Made by a program: the position numbers and the translations under genes | Part shown: piece after piece, positions 1-7,724 of the stretch | Numbering within the stretch: the first letter of the stretch is position 1 | How the letters are laid out: every line of letters starts with the position of its first letter | Source of the DNA: DATFTF01 sp963825175 | GTDB taxonomy: Bacteria > Acidobacteriota > Thermoanaerobaculia > UBA5066 > Gp7-AA6 | Direction: 5' to 3' | Length of the DNA: 64,000 nt | Assembly (NCBI GenBank): GCA_963825175.1 | Contig: CAWGSA010000001.1 | Coordinates: 1,178,001-1,242,000 of the forward strand | The notes under the pieces: model-generated | What the model saw: the letters and a program-made list of their open reading frames with translations, nothing else | Told to the model about the DNA's origin: nothing | Databases searched by the model: none

Positions 1-99
1 GTAGAGCCGCTCGAAAGCGGATACGTCTCCCCGGCGGCAGGCTTCGAGAAGGTCCGCCTCGGACTCGGACGCCGCCCCTCCATCAGTCTCTTGCCCCAG
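1..99 (-). CDS. ECF-type RNA polymerase sigma factor, N-terminal part (runs off the window)
   Basis: Reading the minus strand from about base 99 gives residues DLLEACRRGDVSAFERLY, the typical beginning of region 2 of an extracytoplasmic-function sigma factor (family knowledge). The reading frame is open to the first base of the window, so only the first 33 or so codons are present. There is no in-frame ATG or GTG nearby. A CTG at 97-99 is preceded by AGGAGG at six bases and is the best start; a TTG further upstream is possible. The role of the sigma factor and any anti-sigma partner lie outside the window. Confidence 0.55.
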   Translation of the reverse strand, partial: MGQETDGGAASESEADLLEACRRGDVSAFERLY

Positions 100-244
100 G
101 GAGTCCCTCCTCTCCCGTGGAACGACGGGCAGCCCATTCTGCAACGCAAAGGCAGGCGCCACACTGTTTCATCCTTTCCACCCGTTGAGACGCCCGGGCC
201 GGGCGATTCGTTGGGGGCATCGGAGGCCGTTATAGAGTCGCCAC

Positions 245-763
245 GTGCGCGGCGTTCTGCTCCGGCCGGCCGGAGCGGTCCTTCTTCTGCTTCTTCCGTC
301 CCTGGCGCAGGGCCAGCGGGCCATCTTCGTCGTGCGCCACGCGGAGAAGGCGACCGAATCCAATGACCCGCCTGTGCCCCTGTCGCCCGCCGGGACCGAG
401 CGCGCCCGACGGCTGGCGGCCATGCTGAAGGACGCCGGCGTCACCGCGATTTTCGCGACGGACTTCGTGCGGACGCGGGCGACGGCGCAGCCCCTGGCCG
501 AGATGCGTCACGTCGCGGTTCGGATCTACGCCCCCAAGGACGCGCAGGGGCGGCCCACGGCGGAGCCGCTTCTCCAGCAGCTTCATAAGCTCCGCTCCGA
601 CGACGTCGCGCTCGTCGTCGGCCACGGCGACACGGTGCCGGTTCTCCTCCAGGGCCTCGGTGTCGCGGAGCCGATTGCGATCGGCGGCGGCGAGTACGAC
701 AACCTCTTCGTGGTCGTGCCGCAACCCGGCGGACGTCCGCTCCTGCTTCGCCTGCGCTTCTGA
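245..763 (+). CDS. Secreted histidine phosphatase superfamily protein (SixA-like)
   Basis: A 172-residue protein with a hydrophobic N-terminal signal sequence ending near LAQGQ. The mature part begins with FVVRHAEK, the RH(A/G) catalytic signature in which the histidine is transiently phosphorylated, and carries a second catalytic histidine in VVGHGD. It has the short length of SixA and phosphoglycerate-mutase-like proteins. The substrate cannot be told. It probably acts in the periplasm, hydrolysing a phosphoester. Its stop codon overlaps the probable CTG start of the next gene (CTGA), so the two are likely translated together. The start is a GTG that leaves a good signal peptide. Confidence 0.8.
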   Translation: MRGVLLRPAGAVLLLLLPSLAQGQRAIFVVRHAEKATESNDPPVPLSPAGTERARRLAAMLKDAGVTAIFATDFVRTRATAQPLAEMRHVAVRIYAPKDAQGRPTAEPLLQQLHKLRSDDVALVVGHGDTVPVLLQGLGVAEPIAIGGGEYDNLFVVVPQPGGRPLLLRLRF

Positions 764-1743
764 CGTCACCGCCCTCCAGCGACCACTTCGACGGCCGCCG
801 GTTCCACAATCGGGAGCGTGACGAAAGAACGCTCTTCGATTTTCTTCGCTGGATGCGCAAGCGCCGCCCGGGCGCGTGGCGGCCGTTCATCGACGCGCCG
901 CCGGGACCAGCGCCGCCGCGCCGCGTGGCCGACCTGCGCGTGACTTTCGTCAACCACGCGACTCTGCTGGTCCAGGCCGGCGACGTCAACATCTTGACCG
1001 ACCCGGTCTGGTCCGAACGCGTCTCCCCCGTCCCGTGGATCGGCCCGCGCCGCCGGCGGCCGGCCGGGATCCGCTGGCGCGACCTGCCGCAGATCGATCT
1101 GGTTCTGGTGTCGCACGATCATTACGACCACCTGGATCTGCCCACGCTGAGGGCTCTGGAACGCCGCGACCGGCCCGACTTCTTCTGCGGGCTCAAAGTC
1201 GGAGAGCTGCTGCGCCGGCAAGGGTTTTCGCAGGTCCTGGAGCTCGACTGGTGGCAGAGCGTTCCTGCCCGGCCGGGCCTCTCCGTGACGTCGGTTCCCG
1301 CCGAGCATTTCTCCGGCCGCGGCCCGATCCTGCGCAATCGCACGCTGTGGACCGGATTCGTCCTGTCCGGGTCCGCGGGCGGAGTCTATTTCGCCGGCGA
1401 CACGGGATGGGGCCCGCACTTCGCCGAGATCGGGCGCCGCGCCGGGCCGATCCGTCTGGCGCTTCTGCCGATCGGTGCCTCCAGGCCGGAGTGGTTCATG
1501 GGTCCGGTGCACCTTTCGCCGTCGCAGGCGCTCGACGCGCACCGGGATCTCGACGCGGGCACCTCCGTCGGGATGCACTACGGCACGTTCCGCCTGGCCG
1601 ACGACGGGCAGGACGAGCCGGCGGCGGAGATCGAACGGCTCCTGGCCAGCGCCGCCCCTGCGCCCCCGCGCTTCTGGCTCCTCGAGCACGGCGAGGGTCG
1701 CGACGTGCCGTCGCCTTCGCTGCGCGCGGATCCTGCGCCCTGA
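760..1743 (+). CDS. Metallo-beta-lactamase fold hydrolase, NAPE-PLD/UlaG-like
   Basis: The zinc-binding motif VSHDHYDHLD, an upstream VNHATLLVQ strand and later histidines (AEHFSG, GDTGWGPH, HLSPSQ, MHYGTF) identify a metallo-beta-lactamase protein of the N-acyl-phosphatidylethanolamine phospholipase D type. The first ATG is at 853, but conserved family sequence (DHFDGRRFHN, then a TLFDFLRW segment) is encoded upstream of it in frame from 781. The only start that includes this is CTG at 760, which overlaps the stop of the preceding phosphatase gene as CTGA. This gives about 327 residues. There is no signal peptide, so it is probably cytoplasmic or membrane-associated. Substrate unknown; phospholipid hydrolysis is family-based inference. 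Confidence 0.75.
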   Translation: MTSPPSSDHFDGRRFHNRERDERTLFDFLRWMRKRRPGAWRPFIDAPPGPAPPRRVADLRVTFVNHATLLVQAGDVNILTDPVWSERVSPVPWIGPRRRRPAGIRWRDLPQIDLVLVSHDHYDHLDLPTLRALERRDRPDFFCGLKVGELLRRQGFSQVLELDWWQSVPARPGLSVTSVPAEHFSGRGPILRNRTLWTGFVLSGSAGGVYFAGDTGWGPHFAEIGRRAGPIRLALLPIGASRPEWFMGPVHLSPSQALDAHRDLDAGTSVGMHYGTFRLADDGQDEPAAEIERLLASAAPAPPRFWLLEHGEGRDVPSPSLRADPAP

Positions 1744-1764
1744 CGGGCGCACCGGCGTTTGGCT

Positions 1765-1930
1765 CGCCCAAAGGGGCTCAACCAAACGCCTGGCCCCGTG
1801 CTCGCTCCGGCTCCCCGCGGCGCGCGACTCCTCCCTTGGTTACTGCGGGAGCTTCGCGCGCCGCGGACGAGGGCTGGCCCCGGCGGCCTTCGTGCCTCCG
1901 AGCGAAGGTCGCGCGCAGATCACGAATCGG
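1765..1930. repeat. Dispersed intergenic repeat, copy 1
   Basis: This spacer has an inverted repeat, GGCGTTTGG and CCAAACGCC, separated by about 20 bases, followed by a GCTCCGGCTCC block and GCGCGCCGCG. The same order of blocks recurs on one strand or the other at about 14.70, 23.69-23.85 and 38.49-38.66 kb. It is non-coding and lies between convergent genes. Confidence 0.5.
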
Positions 1931-1945
1931 AGCGGAGGCGACGGC

Positions 1946-2884
1946 CTACGCGGCCGCGGTGTGGCTGCTCTTCTCGATCTCGGAGACGACCACGGGCCAC
2001 CCGTCGCGGACGCTTCCGTAGCGCGGCGCCCAGGCCGACGCGGCGCGCAGCTTCCGGTTGGAGATCCGTTCCGATCGCCCGAGAAGTTGGCCAGTCGAGC
2101 CGAGGAGACGGAAGGTCCAGGCCGGCGCAAATCGGGGGCGCTCCACGCCGAGCGCGCCGGCGAGCGCGTCGAAGTACTCCCGCCGCGTCACCGGCTCGTC
2201 GTCGCTGACGTTGTAGACGCCGGGCGGCAAGGCGAGAGCCGCGAGCGCCGCCGCGGCCGCGTCGTCGTGGGACACCGAGGCGACGAACGCCTCCGGCTTT
2301 CCGGGCAACGGCACCCAGCCGCGCCGCACCAGACGGATCATGTCGATCGAGAACAGCGAATCCGGTCCATAGAAACCGGCAAAACGCAGAACGACGCCCG
2401 CGCCTCCGGCTGTCGTGAAGCGGACGGCGGATCGCTCGGCGTCGGCGACCGTGCGGTTGTAGCGGGTGGGCTCGAGCGGCGTGTCCTCGGAGATCCATTC
2501 CGCGCCGCGGTCCGGATAGACCGGCGCAAACGACTCCTGCACGAAGCGCCTGACGCCGCCCGCGAGTGCCGCGTCCACCAGATTGGCGGATCCCTCGCGC
2601 CGGATGCGGTCGTTCTCCTTCCAGGCGCCGGGCAGAAACACGCGCGAGGACGACGCGGGCATGTGCGTGGCGAGATTGTAAACAGCGTCATGGCCGGCCA
2701 CGGCGGCGGCGAGCGATTGCGGATCGAAGAGATCGGCCTCTGCGGCCCGCGCCCCGAGGCGCTCGAGCTCCGCGCGCTTGGCCGCCGAGCGGCCCGTCGC
2801 GGTGACCTCATGCCCCGCGGCGGCGAGAAGAGGGACAAGCCGGCGGCCGACGACACCCGTCGCGCCGGTCACGAAAATCTTCAT
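1946..2884 (-). CDS. NAD(P)-dependent epimerase/dehydratase family protein (extended SDR)
   Basis: The protein begins MKIFVTGATGVVGRRL, the Rossmann dinucleotide-binding GxxGxxG signature of extended short-chain dehydrogenases, and has about 312 residues, the usual length. The start is the ATG at 2884 preceded by GGAGG; the longer open frame upstream is arginine-rich and has no such site. The catalytic YxxxK is not clear: a PTRYNRTVADAE segment takes its place, so it may be an atypical member that binds nucleotide without classical epimerase chemistry. Domains: Rossmann fold at residues 1-120, substrate part with the VYNVSDDEPVTRREY segment near 230. The 3' end abuts a dispersed repeat. Substrate unknown. 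Confidence 0.75.
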   Translation of the reverse strand: MKIFVTGATGVVGRRLVPLLAAAGHEVTATGRSAAKRAELERLGARAAEADLFDPQSLAAAVAGHDAVYNLATHMPASSSRVFLPGAWKENDRIRREGSANLVDAALAGGVRRFVQESFAPVYPDRGAEWISEDTPLEPTRYNRTVADAERSAVRFTTAGGAGVVLRFAGFYGPDSLFSIDMIRLVRRGWVPLPGKPEAFVASVSHDDAAAAALAALALPPGVYNVSDDEPVTRREYFDALAGALGVERPRFAPAWTFRLLGSTGQLLGRSERISNRKLRAASAWAPRYGSVRDGWPVVVSEIEKSSHTAAA

Positions 2885-2939
2885 GGGACCACCTCCGAAA
2901 AGAACCGCGAACCAATCGGGCGCAACGCGCGGCCGCCCC

Positions 2940-3452
2940 TTAGTGTGACGGCGCGGCGTCCAGCGGGCGGCTCTTCGGCTTCGCCGCGGTCTTGGCTCGC
3001 GAGACCGGCTCATACGCGCCGGCCGGCGTCCGAAACGCGATATTCAAGCGATTCCAGCCGTTGATGGCCACGATGCCAAGGGTCAGATCGGCCAGCTCCG
3101 TCTCGGAGAAGAAACGACGCGCCTCTTCGAAGACCGCGTCGGGCACGTGCCCGTCAGCCAGGCGTGTCACCGCTTCCGTCCACGCCAGCGCGGCCCGCTC
3201 GCGATCGGTGTAGTAAGGAGACTCCTGCCACGCGTCGAGGCCGTACAGCCGCTGCTCGTTCTCCCCTGCCGCGCGAAGGTCCTTCCAATGCATGTCGATG
3301 CAGTAGGCGCAGCCGTTGATCTGCGACGCCCGCAGGTTGATCAGGTCGAGCAACGCCGGTTCCAGTCCGCTCTGGCTCAAGTATTTCGAAAGGCCCAGCA
3401 TCGCGTGCAGCACGCCGGGCGCGACCCTGGTGTAGTCGACTCTTTGCTCCAT
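2940..3452 (-). CDS. Carboxymuconolactone decarboxylase / AhpD-like alkylhydroperoxidase family protein
   Basis: A 170-residue all-helical protein with the AhpD-type motif GCAYCIDMH (Cys48, Cys51, His55), in which the CxxC pair is redox active. The C-terminal half, including LGIVAINGWNRLNIAFRTP, matches the usual family ending, followed by a short lysine-rich tail. Proteins of this type reduce peroxides or act as antioxidant partners; the partner here is unknown. It starts at an ATG close to an AGGAGG sequence. It is transcribed towards the epimerase gene, 55 bases upstream of it, and may share a transcript. Confidence 0.82.
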   Translation of the reverse strand: MEQRVDYTRVAPGVLHAMLGLSKYLSQSGLEPALLDLINLRASQINGCAYCIDMHWKDLRAAGENEQRLYGLDAWQESPYYTDRERAALAWTEAVTRLADGHVPDAVFEEARRFFSETELADLTLGIVAINGWNRLNIAFRTPAGAYEPVSRAKTAAKPKSRPLDAAPSH

Positions 3453-3643
3453 GGAACACCTCCTCGGTCCTCAGGTCCATCGGTTCGTGCGGACCGGCGC
3501 GGAGGAGATCTCGGGAGTGCCTGCCACCGGCGCTCGCCGGAGCCGGCCGCACAAAATGTATATGTCCCGAGCGGGCCTGAGGATTCCCGCCGGCGGCCGC
3601 TGTGGCTTTTGGAGGACGGACCGGAGAATCCGAGCCGGCTGCG

Positions 3644-5179
3644 CTATCCGGGGCGCCGGATCCCGGCCGCGCGCTTCTCGGCGTCGACCTCCCGACCCAG
3701 GCGCAGGACGATTCCCGGCAGCGCCTCCACGTCGCCCAACTTCGTGCGAAAGTTGACGACGCAGGCGCGCAGGAGGAACTTCCCGCCGACGACGGCGTTG
3801 GACACGAACGCCTCTCCGCCCGCCTGCAGCCGGTTGAGCAGCTCCTGGTTGAGGTCGTTCAAATACTCGTCCTCCGACGCGCTGCGATCGGACCGGCGCA
3901 GGTCCCGCGGGACGAATCGGAACGTCGAAATGCTCAGGTTCTGCGTTCCCGCTTCGAGCTCGTCCTCGCCGGCGACGGTGTCGAACAGGGCGCGGGCCAG
4001 GGCACAGTCGTCGCGGATCATGCGGCGGAGCCCGTCCCGCCCGGCGTGACGCAGTCCCAGCCACACCTTGAGCGCCCGGAACCCGCGGGAGTTCTGAGGG
4101 CCGTACTCGTGGAAGTGGACGCGCTCTTCCTGGTCCGCGCTCTCGAAGTGGTAGTACTCGGGGTGGAAGCGGAACGCGTCGGCCAAGTGCCGCGGCTCGC
4201 GGACGAGAACGCAACCGGCCTCGAGCGCGCTGTAGAGCCACTTGTGGGGATCGATTGCCACGGAGTCGGCCTCCGTCAGCCCCTTCAAATCCGCCGGCGC
4301 TTCCGGCAGGCATGCGGCAGGCGCTCCGTACGCGCCGTCGACGTGGAACCAGAGCCCGTGGCGGCGGCAGACGTCGGCCATGGCCGGCAGGGGATCGACC
4401 GCGCCGACGCCAACCGTTCCCGCGGCTCCGACCGCGAGCAGCGGGAGAAAGCCCGCGGCTCGGTCCTCGACGATCCGCCGCTCGAGCTCTCCGACGTCGA
4501 TCCGGCGCCGCGCGTCCACGCCGATCCACCGGATCGCGGCCGTCCCCAGGCCGAACAGATCGGCGGCTTTCTGGATCCACGTGTGCGTCTCCCGCGACAC
4601 GTACGCCGTCAGCTGCGGCCGCCCGCGCAGCCCCTCGGCCCGGACGTCCCACGGAGCCCTGGCCTTGCGGGCGGCGAGAAAGCCGACGAAGTTGGCCATG
4701 TTGCCGCCGCTGACCAGGAGGCCGCCGCACCCGGCGGGATAGCCCAGCAGCTCGGCGATCCAGGCGATCGCCTGCCGCTCGATCTCCGTGGCCATGGGCG
4801 AGAGAGTCCAGGCTCCGCAGTTGGGGTTGACCGTCGCCGCCAGCAGGTCAGCCAGCGCGCCGATCGGAGCGGCGGAGGACGTGATGTAGCCGAAGAACCT
4901 CGGATGGCCGTTGAAGAGGGAGTGCTCGAAGAGAAGGTCCCCGGCCTCCGCCAGCAATTCGGCGGCCGGGGTCGGTCCGGCGGGCAGGCCGCCGGCGGGG
5001 AGGGCCGCGCGCACCACTGTCGGAGTCTCATCCGGAGTAATCGGACGCCGCGGCAGGGTCTCCAGAAAATCGGCAATCGCGTCGATCGTTTGGTGTCCGG
5101 CCCGGCGGAATTCCTCGCTGTCCATCTCCAGCGCAGCGTGGCGCCCGCGCAGATCCGGATCGCGGCTCTCGAGGCTCAT
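3644..5179 (-). CDS. Pyridoxal-dependent decarboxylase, aromatic-L-amino-acid decarboxylase type (group II)
   Basis: About 511 residues. The PLP lysine lies in DSVAIDPHKWLY and the cofactor aspartate in LWFHVDGAYGAPA; the N-terminal FNGHPRFFGYITS and GNCGAWTLSP-like segments are typical of group II decarboxylases (aromatic amino acid, histidine, glutamate). It converts an amino acid to its amine and CO2; aromatic substrates are the likeliest by similarity, but this is inference. The open frame starts upstream at 5224, but the ATG at 5179 has GGGAGG eight bases before it and fits the family N terminus (MSLESRDPDLRG). It stands alone, with no transporter next to it. Confidence 0.85.
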   Translation of the reverse strand: MSLESRDPDLRGRHAALEMDSEEFRRAGHQTIDAIADFLETLPRRPITPDETPTVVRAALPAGGLPAGPTPAAELLAEAGDLLFEHSLFNGHPRFFGYITSSAAPIGALADLLAATVNPNCGAWTLSPMATEIERQAIAWIAELLGYPAGCGGLLVSGGNMANFVGFLAARKARAPWDVRAEGLRGRPQLTAYVSRETHTWIQKAADLFGLGTAAIRWIGVDARRRIDVGELERRIVEDRAAGFLPLLAVGAAGTVGVGAVDPLPAMADVCRRHGLWFHVDGAYGAPAACLPEAPADLKGLTEADSVAIDPHKWLYSALEAGCVLVREPRHLADAFRFHPEYYHFESADQEERVHFHEYGPQNSRGFRALKVWLGLRHAGRDGLRRMIRDDCALARALFDTVAGEDELEAGTQNLSISTFRFVPRDLRRSDRSASEDEYLNDLNQELLNRLQAGGEAFVSNAVVGGKFLLRACVVNFRTKLGDVEALPGIVLRLGREVDAEKRAAGIRRPG

Positions 5180-5259
5180 CGTCGTGTCCCTCCCAACGGG
5201 GCAGAGCGTATCGCGTGATCGCAAGGAGCATCCGCTTGCGCCACGGCTTCGGGTCTAGG

Positions 5260-5508
5260 ATGGACGCCGTGGTCGGAGAAAGCAGACTCTCGAGATGCCT
5301 CGGCGTGTTGAACACGGCCGACATCGAAAAGGTTGCCGGCGTCTCGGGAGTCCACAGCGTGGTCCGCGACCCGCGCAAGAGAAAGCCCAGGCTCACGGCG
5401 GCGCAGCTCTCCGACCTCGGGCGCGTCGTCGCGTCGCAGCTCTCGGGCGAGAAGGAGGTCACGTCCTGGACCAAGTCGAGCACGACGTCGCGCGCCGCCG
5501 ATTCGTGA
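5260..5508 (+). CDS. Hypothetical small protein
   Basis: An 82-residue open frame beginning MDAVVGESRLSR with mixed, protein-like composition, ending AADS. I recognise no family. It overlaps the ribosome-binding site and first codons of the acetyltransferase gene that follows, so translation of the two could be coupled. The start has no strong ribosome-binding site, and long open frames on the other strand show that chance frames are common here. Low confidence that it is real. Confidence 0.3.
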   Translation: MDAVVGESRLSRCLGVLNTADIEKVAGVSGVHSVVRDPRKRKPRLTAAQLSDLGRVVASQLSGEKEVTSWTKSSTTSRAADS

Positions 5509-5759
5509 TCCGCCGCCCGGAGGGCGAGAGCGAGCTGACGTACGAGGACATCGGCGGGCGCGTCATGGACCTGCGGCACACCGCCGTCCCCGACGCCCTG
5601 CGCGAACACGGCATCGGATCGGCGTTGGTTCGGGAAGCGGCGTCTTACGCGCGGAGGCGCGGCTACCGGATCCTCCCCTCGTGCCCGTTCGTCGCTCGCT
5701 GGCTCGCGGATCATCCCGAGGAGCGCGATCTGGTGGCCGGGGCGTCCGAAGGCCGCTAA
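5466..5759 (+). CDS. GCN5-related N-acetyltransferase, YjdJ-like short family (CTG start)
   Basis: The encoded segments RRFVIRRPEGESELTYEDI, LRHTAVPDALREHGIGSAL and ILPSCPFVARWLADHPEE match the short (about 90-100 residue) acetyltransferase family that includes E. coli YjdJ: an acetyl-CoA loop REHGIGSALV and the conserved CPFV...HPE ending. No ATG or GTG stands at the right place. CTG at 5466 has AAGGAGG seven bases upstream and gives a start that fits the family, about 97 residues; a GTG at 5505 would cut into the first strand. The substrate is unknown for the family. Confidence 0.65.
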   Translation: MDQVEHDVARRRFVIRRPEGESELTYEDIGGRVMDLRHTAVPDALREHGIGSALVREAASYARRRGYRILPSCPFVARWLADHPEERDLVAGASEGR

Positions 5760-5865
5760 ACCGCCGGCGGCGTAATCTCGCCAGCCCCTGCGCGCGTCTC
5801 TTCTAGAGTCACCCGGGACGATCCTGGAATGGTTCCCGACGCCCCGGTCGACGAAGGAGTTCTCG

Positions 5866-6321
5866 ATGAAAGGTCTTCCCCGGTTTGTCGCTTTCGGCCT
5901 GCTCGCTTGCGCTGCGCTGGCCTCTCCGGTGGTGGCGCAGAATCCCCCGGCGGCCGGCCGCGGCCAGGGTCTGCGGGGCATCCGCCGCTGTCTTTTCCAG
6001 CTCGACCTCGACGCCGACCAGAAGGCGTCGATCCAGGCGCTCGTTTCCGACGCCCGAACCGGCCTGCAGTCGGACGTGCAGGCGCTTCGCGCCGACCACC
6101 AGAAGCTTCGGGCGGACATCGCCGCGGGCGTGGAGGCGTGCGCGCTCGGACAGGACGTCCTGACTCAGCACGCGGATGCCTTGAAGTTGAAGAAGGACGT
6201 CCAGGCTTTGAAGGACCAGGTCCTCTCCAAGCTCACGGCCGATCAGCAGACGGCCCTGACCGGGTGTCTCCAGTCTTCGCGCGCCGCAAGGCATTGGGGA
6301 GGTCCCGCCGGCGGCCTGTAG
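5866..6321 (+). CDS. Secreted helical protein, Spy/CpxP-like (LTXXQ) candidate
   Basis: A 151-residue protein with a clear signal peptide (MKGLPRFVAFGLLACAALAS, cleavage near VVAQN). The mature part is alpha-helical and charged, with repeats such as LDLDADQKASIQALV and KLTADQQTALTGCL, which recall the LTxxQ segments of periplasmic Spy/CpxP proteins. Those bind misfolded proteins or sense metal or envelope stress; the similarity here is general, so the function is inference. It stands alone, followed by a GC-rich hairpin. Confidence 0.65.
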   Translation: MKGLPRFVAFGLLACAALASPVVAQNPPAAGRGQGLRGIRRCLFQLDLDADQKASIQALVSDARTGLQSDVQALRADHQKLRADIAAGVEACALGQDVLTQHADALKLKKDVQALKDQVLSKLTADQQTALTGCLQSSRAARHWGGPAGGL

Positions 6322-6351
6322 CATCGGCCCGTTCTCCACGGGGCTTCGAAA

Positions 6352-6385
6352 GGCAGCCCGGTCCGCGCTTGCCGTCCGGGCTGCC
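6352..6385 (+). terminator. GC-rich hairpin downstream of the Spy-like gene
   Basis: A perfect ten-base stem, GGCAGCCCGG and CCGGGCTGCC, with a 14-base loop, lies 30 bases after the stop codon. The T-run after it is poor (TCGTCTGG), so termination is probable but not certain. Confidence 0.5.
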
Positions 6386-6463
6386 TCGTCTGGCCCTGTA
6401 ACCGAGTAAAGGACGCGTCGATCCCGTCGTCGCGCTCAAACGCGAGTGAAACCAGGACCGCGC

Positions 6464-6942
6464 TCACTGCGAGCCGCCCCATGCCTCCAGCGTCTCCTGA
6501 GCGGAGAAGGCCCGCCACTCTCCCGCCCGCCTCACGAAGACGTCGGTGAATCGGACGCGGGCGGTGACGTCGGGCGATGCACCGGAGACGGCGTTCACGC
6601 CCGTCACAACCGCGACGTCCGGTGCGGCGAGCCGCACGCGCAGATCCTGAAGTTTCTGCTGCATCGAAGGGCGCTCGAAGCGCAGCGATCGCCGCATCCC
6701 GATTGCGGACCTCGCCCTTCCAGGTGATGTCGACGAATTCTTCGGTCAAGAGCTTCTCCAGCGCGCCGGTGTCCCGGCGTTGGAGTGCATCGACCCAGCG
6801 CCTCGGTGTCGAGGACGGAACGCTCCTCCCGGATCGACGCGGTTGGCGCAGGGGGCGACTGGGCCACGGCGATGCCGATGCTGCAGGTAAGAAGGACTGG
6901 AACGCGGCGCAGGCGCGCCACGGTCGACAGCGGTTTCGGCAT
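6464..6942 (-). pseudogene. Secreted SnoaL/DUF4440 (NTF2-like) protein, broken by two frameshifts
   Basis: Three frames in succession make up one protein. An N-terminal signal sequence (MPKPLSTVARLRRVPVLL) is in one frame. The segment RRWVDALQRRDTGALEKLL is in a second. The C-terminal strand VRFTDVFVRRAGEWRAFSAQET is in a third. The shifts fall near 6800 and 6690. Whole proteins of this type are about 150 residues with a cone-shaped fold. The order and spacing fit one ancestral gene, so this is a decayed gene or a sequencing error at two places. It abuts a truncated permease on the other strand. Confidence 0.65.
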
Positions 6943-6983
6943 CCGCGCCCTGATCGCGCTGGGGCCCGAGCGCCTGCCGCGGC

Positions 6984-7361
6984 GTGCTGCTCGCGGCCTT
7001 TGCCGCGATCGCACTGGTGCTGGCGGCGGCGGGCATCTTTGGAGTCATGAGCTACGCGGTGTCCCGGCGCACGCACGAGATCGGGATCCGAATCGCGCTC
7101 GGCGCCCAGCGCGTCGACGTGCACCGGCTGGTGATCGGCCAGGGCCTGGGCACCGCCCTGTCCGGAGCGGCGGCCGGCTTCGCAGCGGCTCTCCTTCTGA
7201 CGCGCCTCATGAGAAGTCTCCTCTACGGCGTCGGATCGACGGACCCGACGACCTTTCTGCTGGTTGGTCTCGTCCTCGCTGTGGTCGCGCTCGTGGCCAG
7301 CTGGATCCCCGCGCGCCGCGCCACGAGGATCGATCCTCTGGAGGCCATCCGGCACGAGTGA
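6984..7361 (+). pseudogene. C-terminal remnant of an FtsX/MacB-type ABC permease (ADOP-like)
   Basis: The 125 residues hold the last three membrane helices of a MacB/FtsX permease: LLAAFAAIALVLAAAGIFG, then SYAVSRRTHEIGIRIALGA, and the end WIPARRATRIDPLEAIRHE, which is the standard C terminus. A full permease has 400-800 residues; here all the upstream part, including the periplasmic domain, is missing and replaced by the decayed DUF4440 gene. The sequence resembles the duplicated orphan permeases of Acidobacteriota. No ATPase gene is near. A deletion remnant. Confidence 0.75.
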
Positions 7362-7446
7362 TCTTTTCGCTCACGGTTCCTGACGTCTTCCGGTACCTTT
7401 CCGGGTGGCGGGGAGATTGCAGCGGATCAGGGTTCTGGAGGTTGCC

Positions 7447-7680
7447 GTGAAAAAAACGATCGAACTGTCTCTGCCGGAGCTTGTGTTCGTCGCCGCGACC
7501 CGTGGAGCGCTGGGATGCGGCGTGGGGCTCCTGGCCGGCCAAAGACTGGGGCGCCGCACCCGCCGCCGCCTCGGCACTGTTCTGCTGGCTCTCGGCGCTC
7601 TGACCACGGTCCCCGCGGCTCTTCTGATCCGCGGTCGCCTGGCCGCCGCGAGGCTCAGGGCCGCGCCCGCCGCTGCCTAA
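7447..7680 (+). CDS. Small membrane protein of unknown function
   Basis: A 77-residue protein starting at GTG (MKKTIELSLPELVFVAAT), with GGAGG seven bases upstream. It has two hydrophobic stretches, GALGCGVGLLAG and VLLALGALTTVPAALLI, separated by an arginine-rich loop, so it is probably an inner-membrane hairpin with the loop in the cytoplasm. I recognise no family. It lies between a permease remnant and a protease gene on the other strand. Confidence 0.55.
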   Translation: MKKTIELSLPELVFVAATRGALGCGVGLLAGQRLGRRTRRRLGTVLLALGALTTVPAALLIRGRLAAARLRAAPAAA

Positions 7681-7724
7681 ACGTCGATTGCGCTTGGTCG
7701 GGACCTGCGCCCAGTGGGCGGCTG

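Noticed and set aside
3471..4730. A 419-codon minus-strand frame inside the decarboxylase gene
   Set aside because: It is a shadow of the decarboxylase in another frame, with arginine-rich composition.
7447..7680. The small gene beside the protealysin gene as the inhibitor emfourin
   Set aside because: The protein has two membrane helices and none of the emfourin features.
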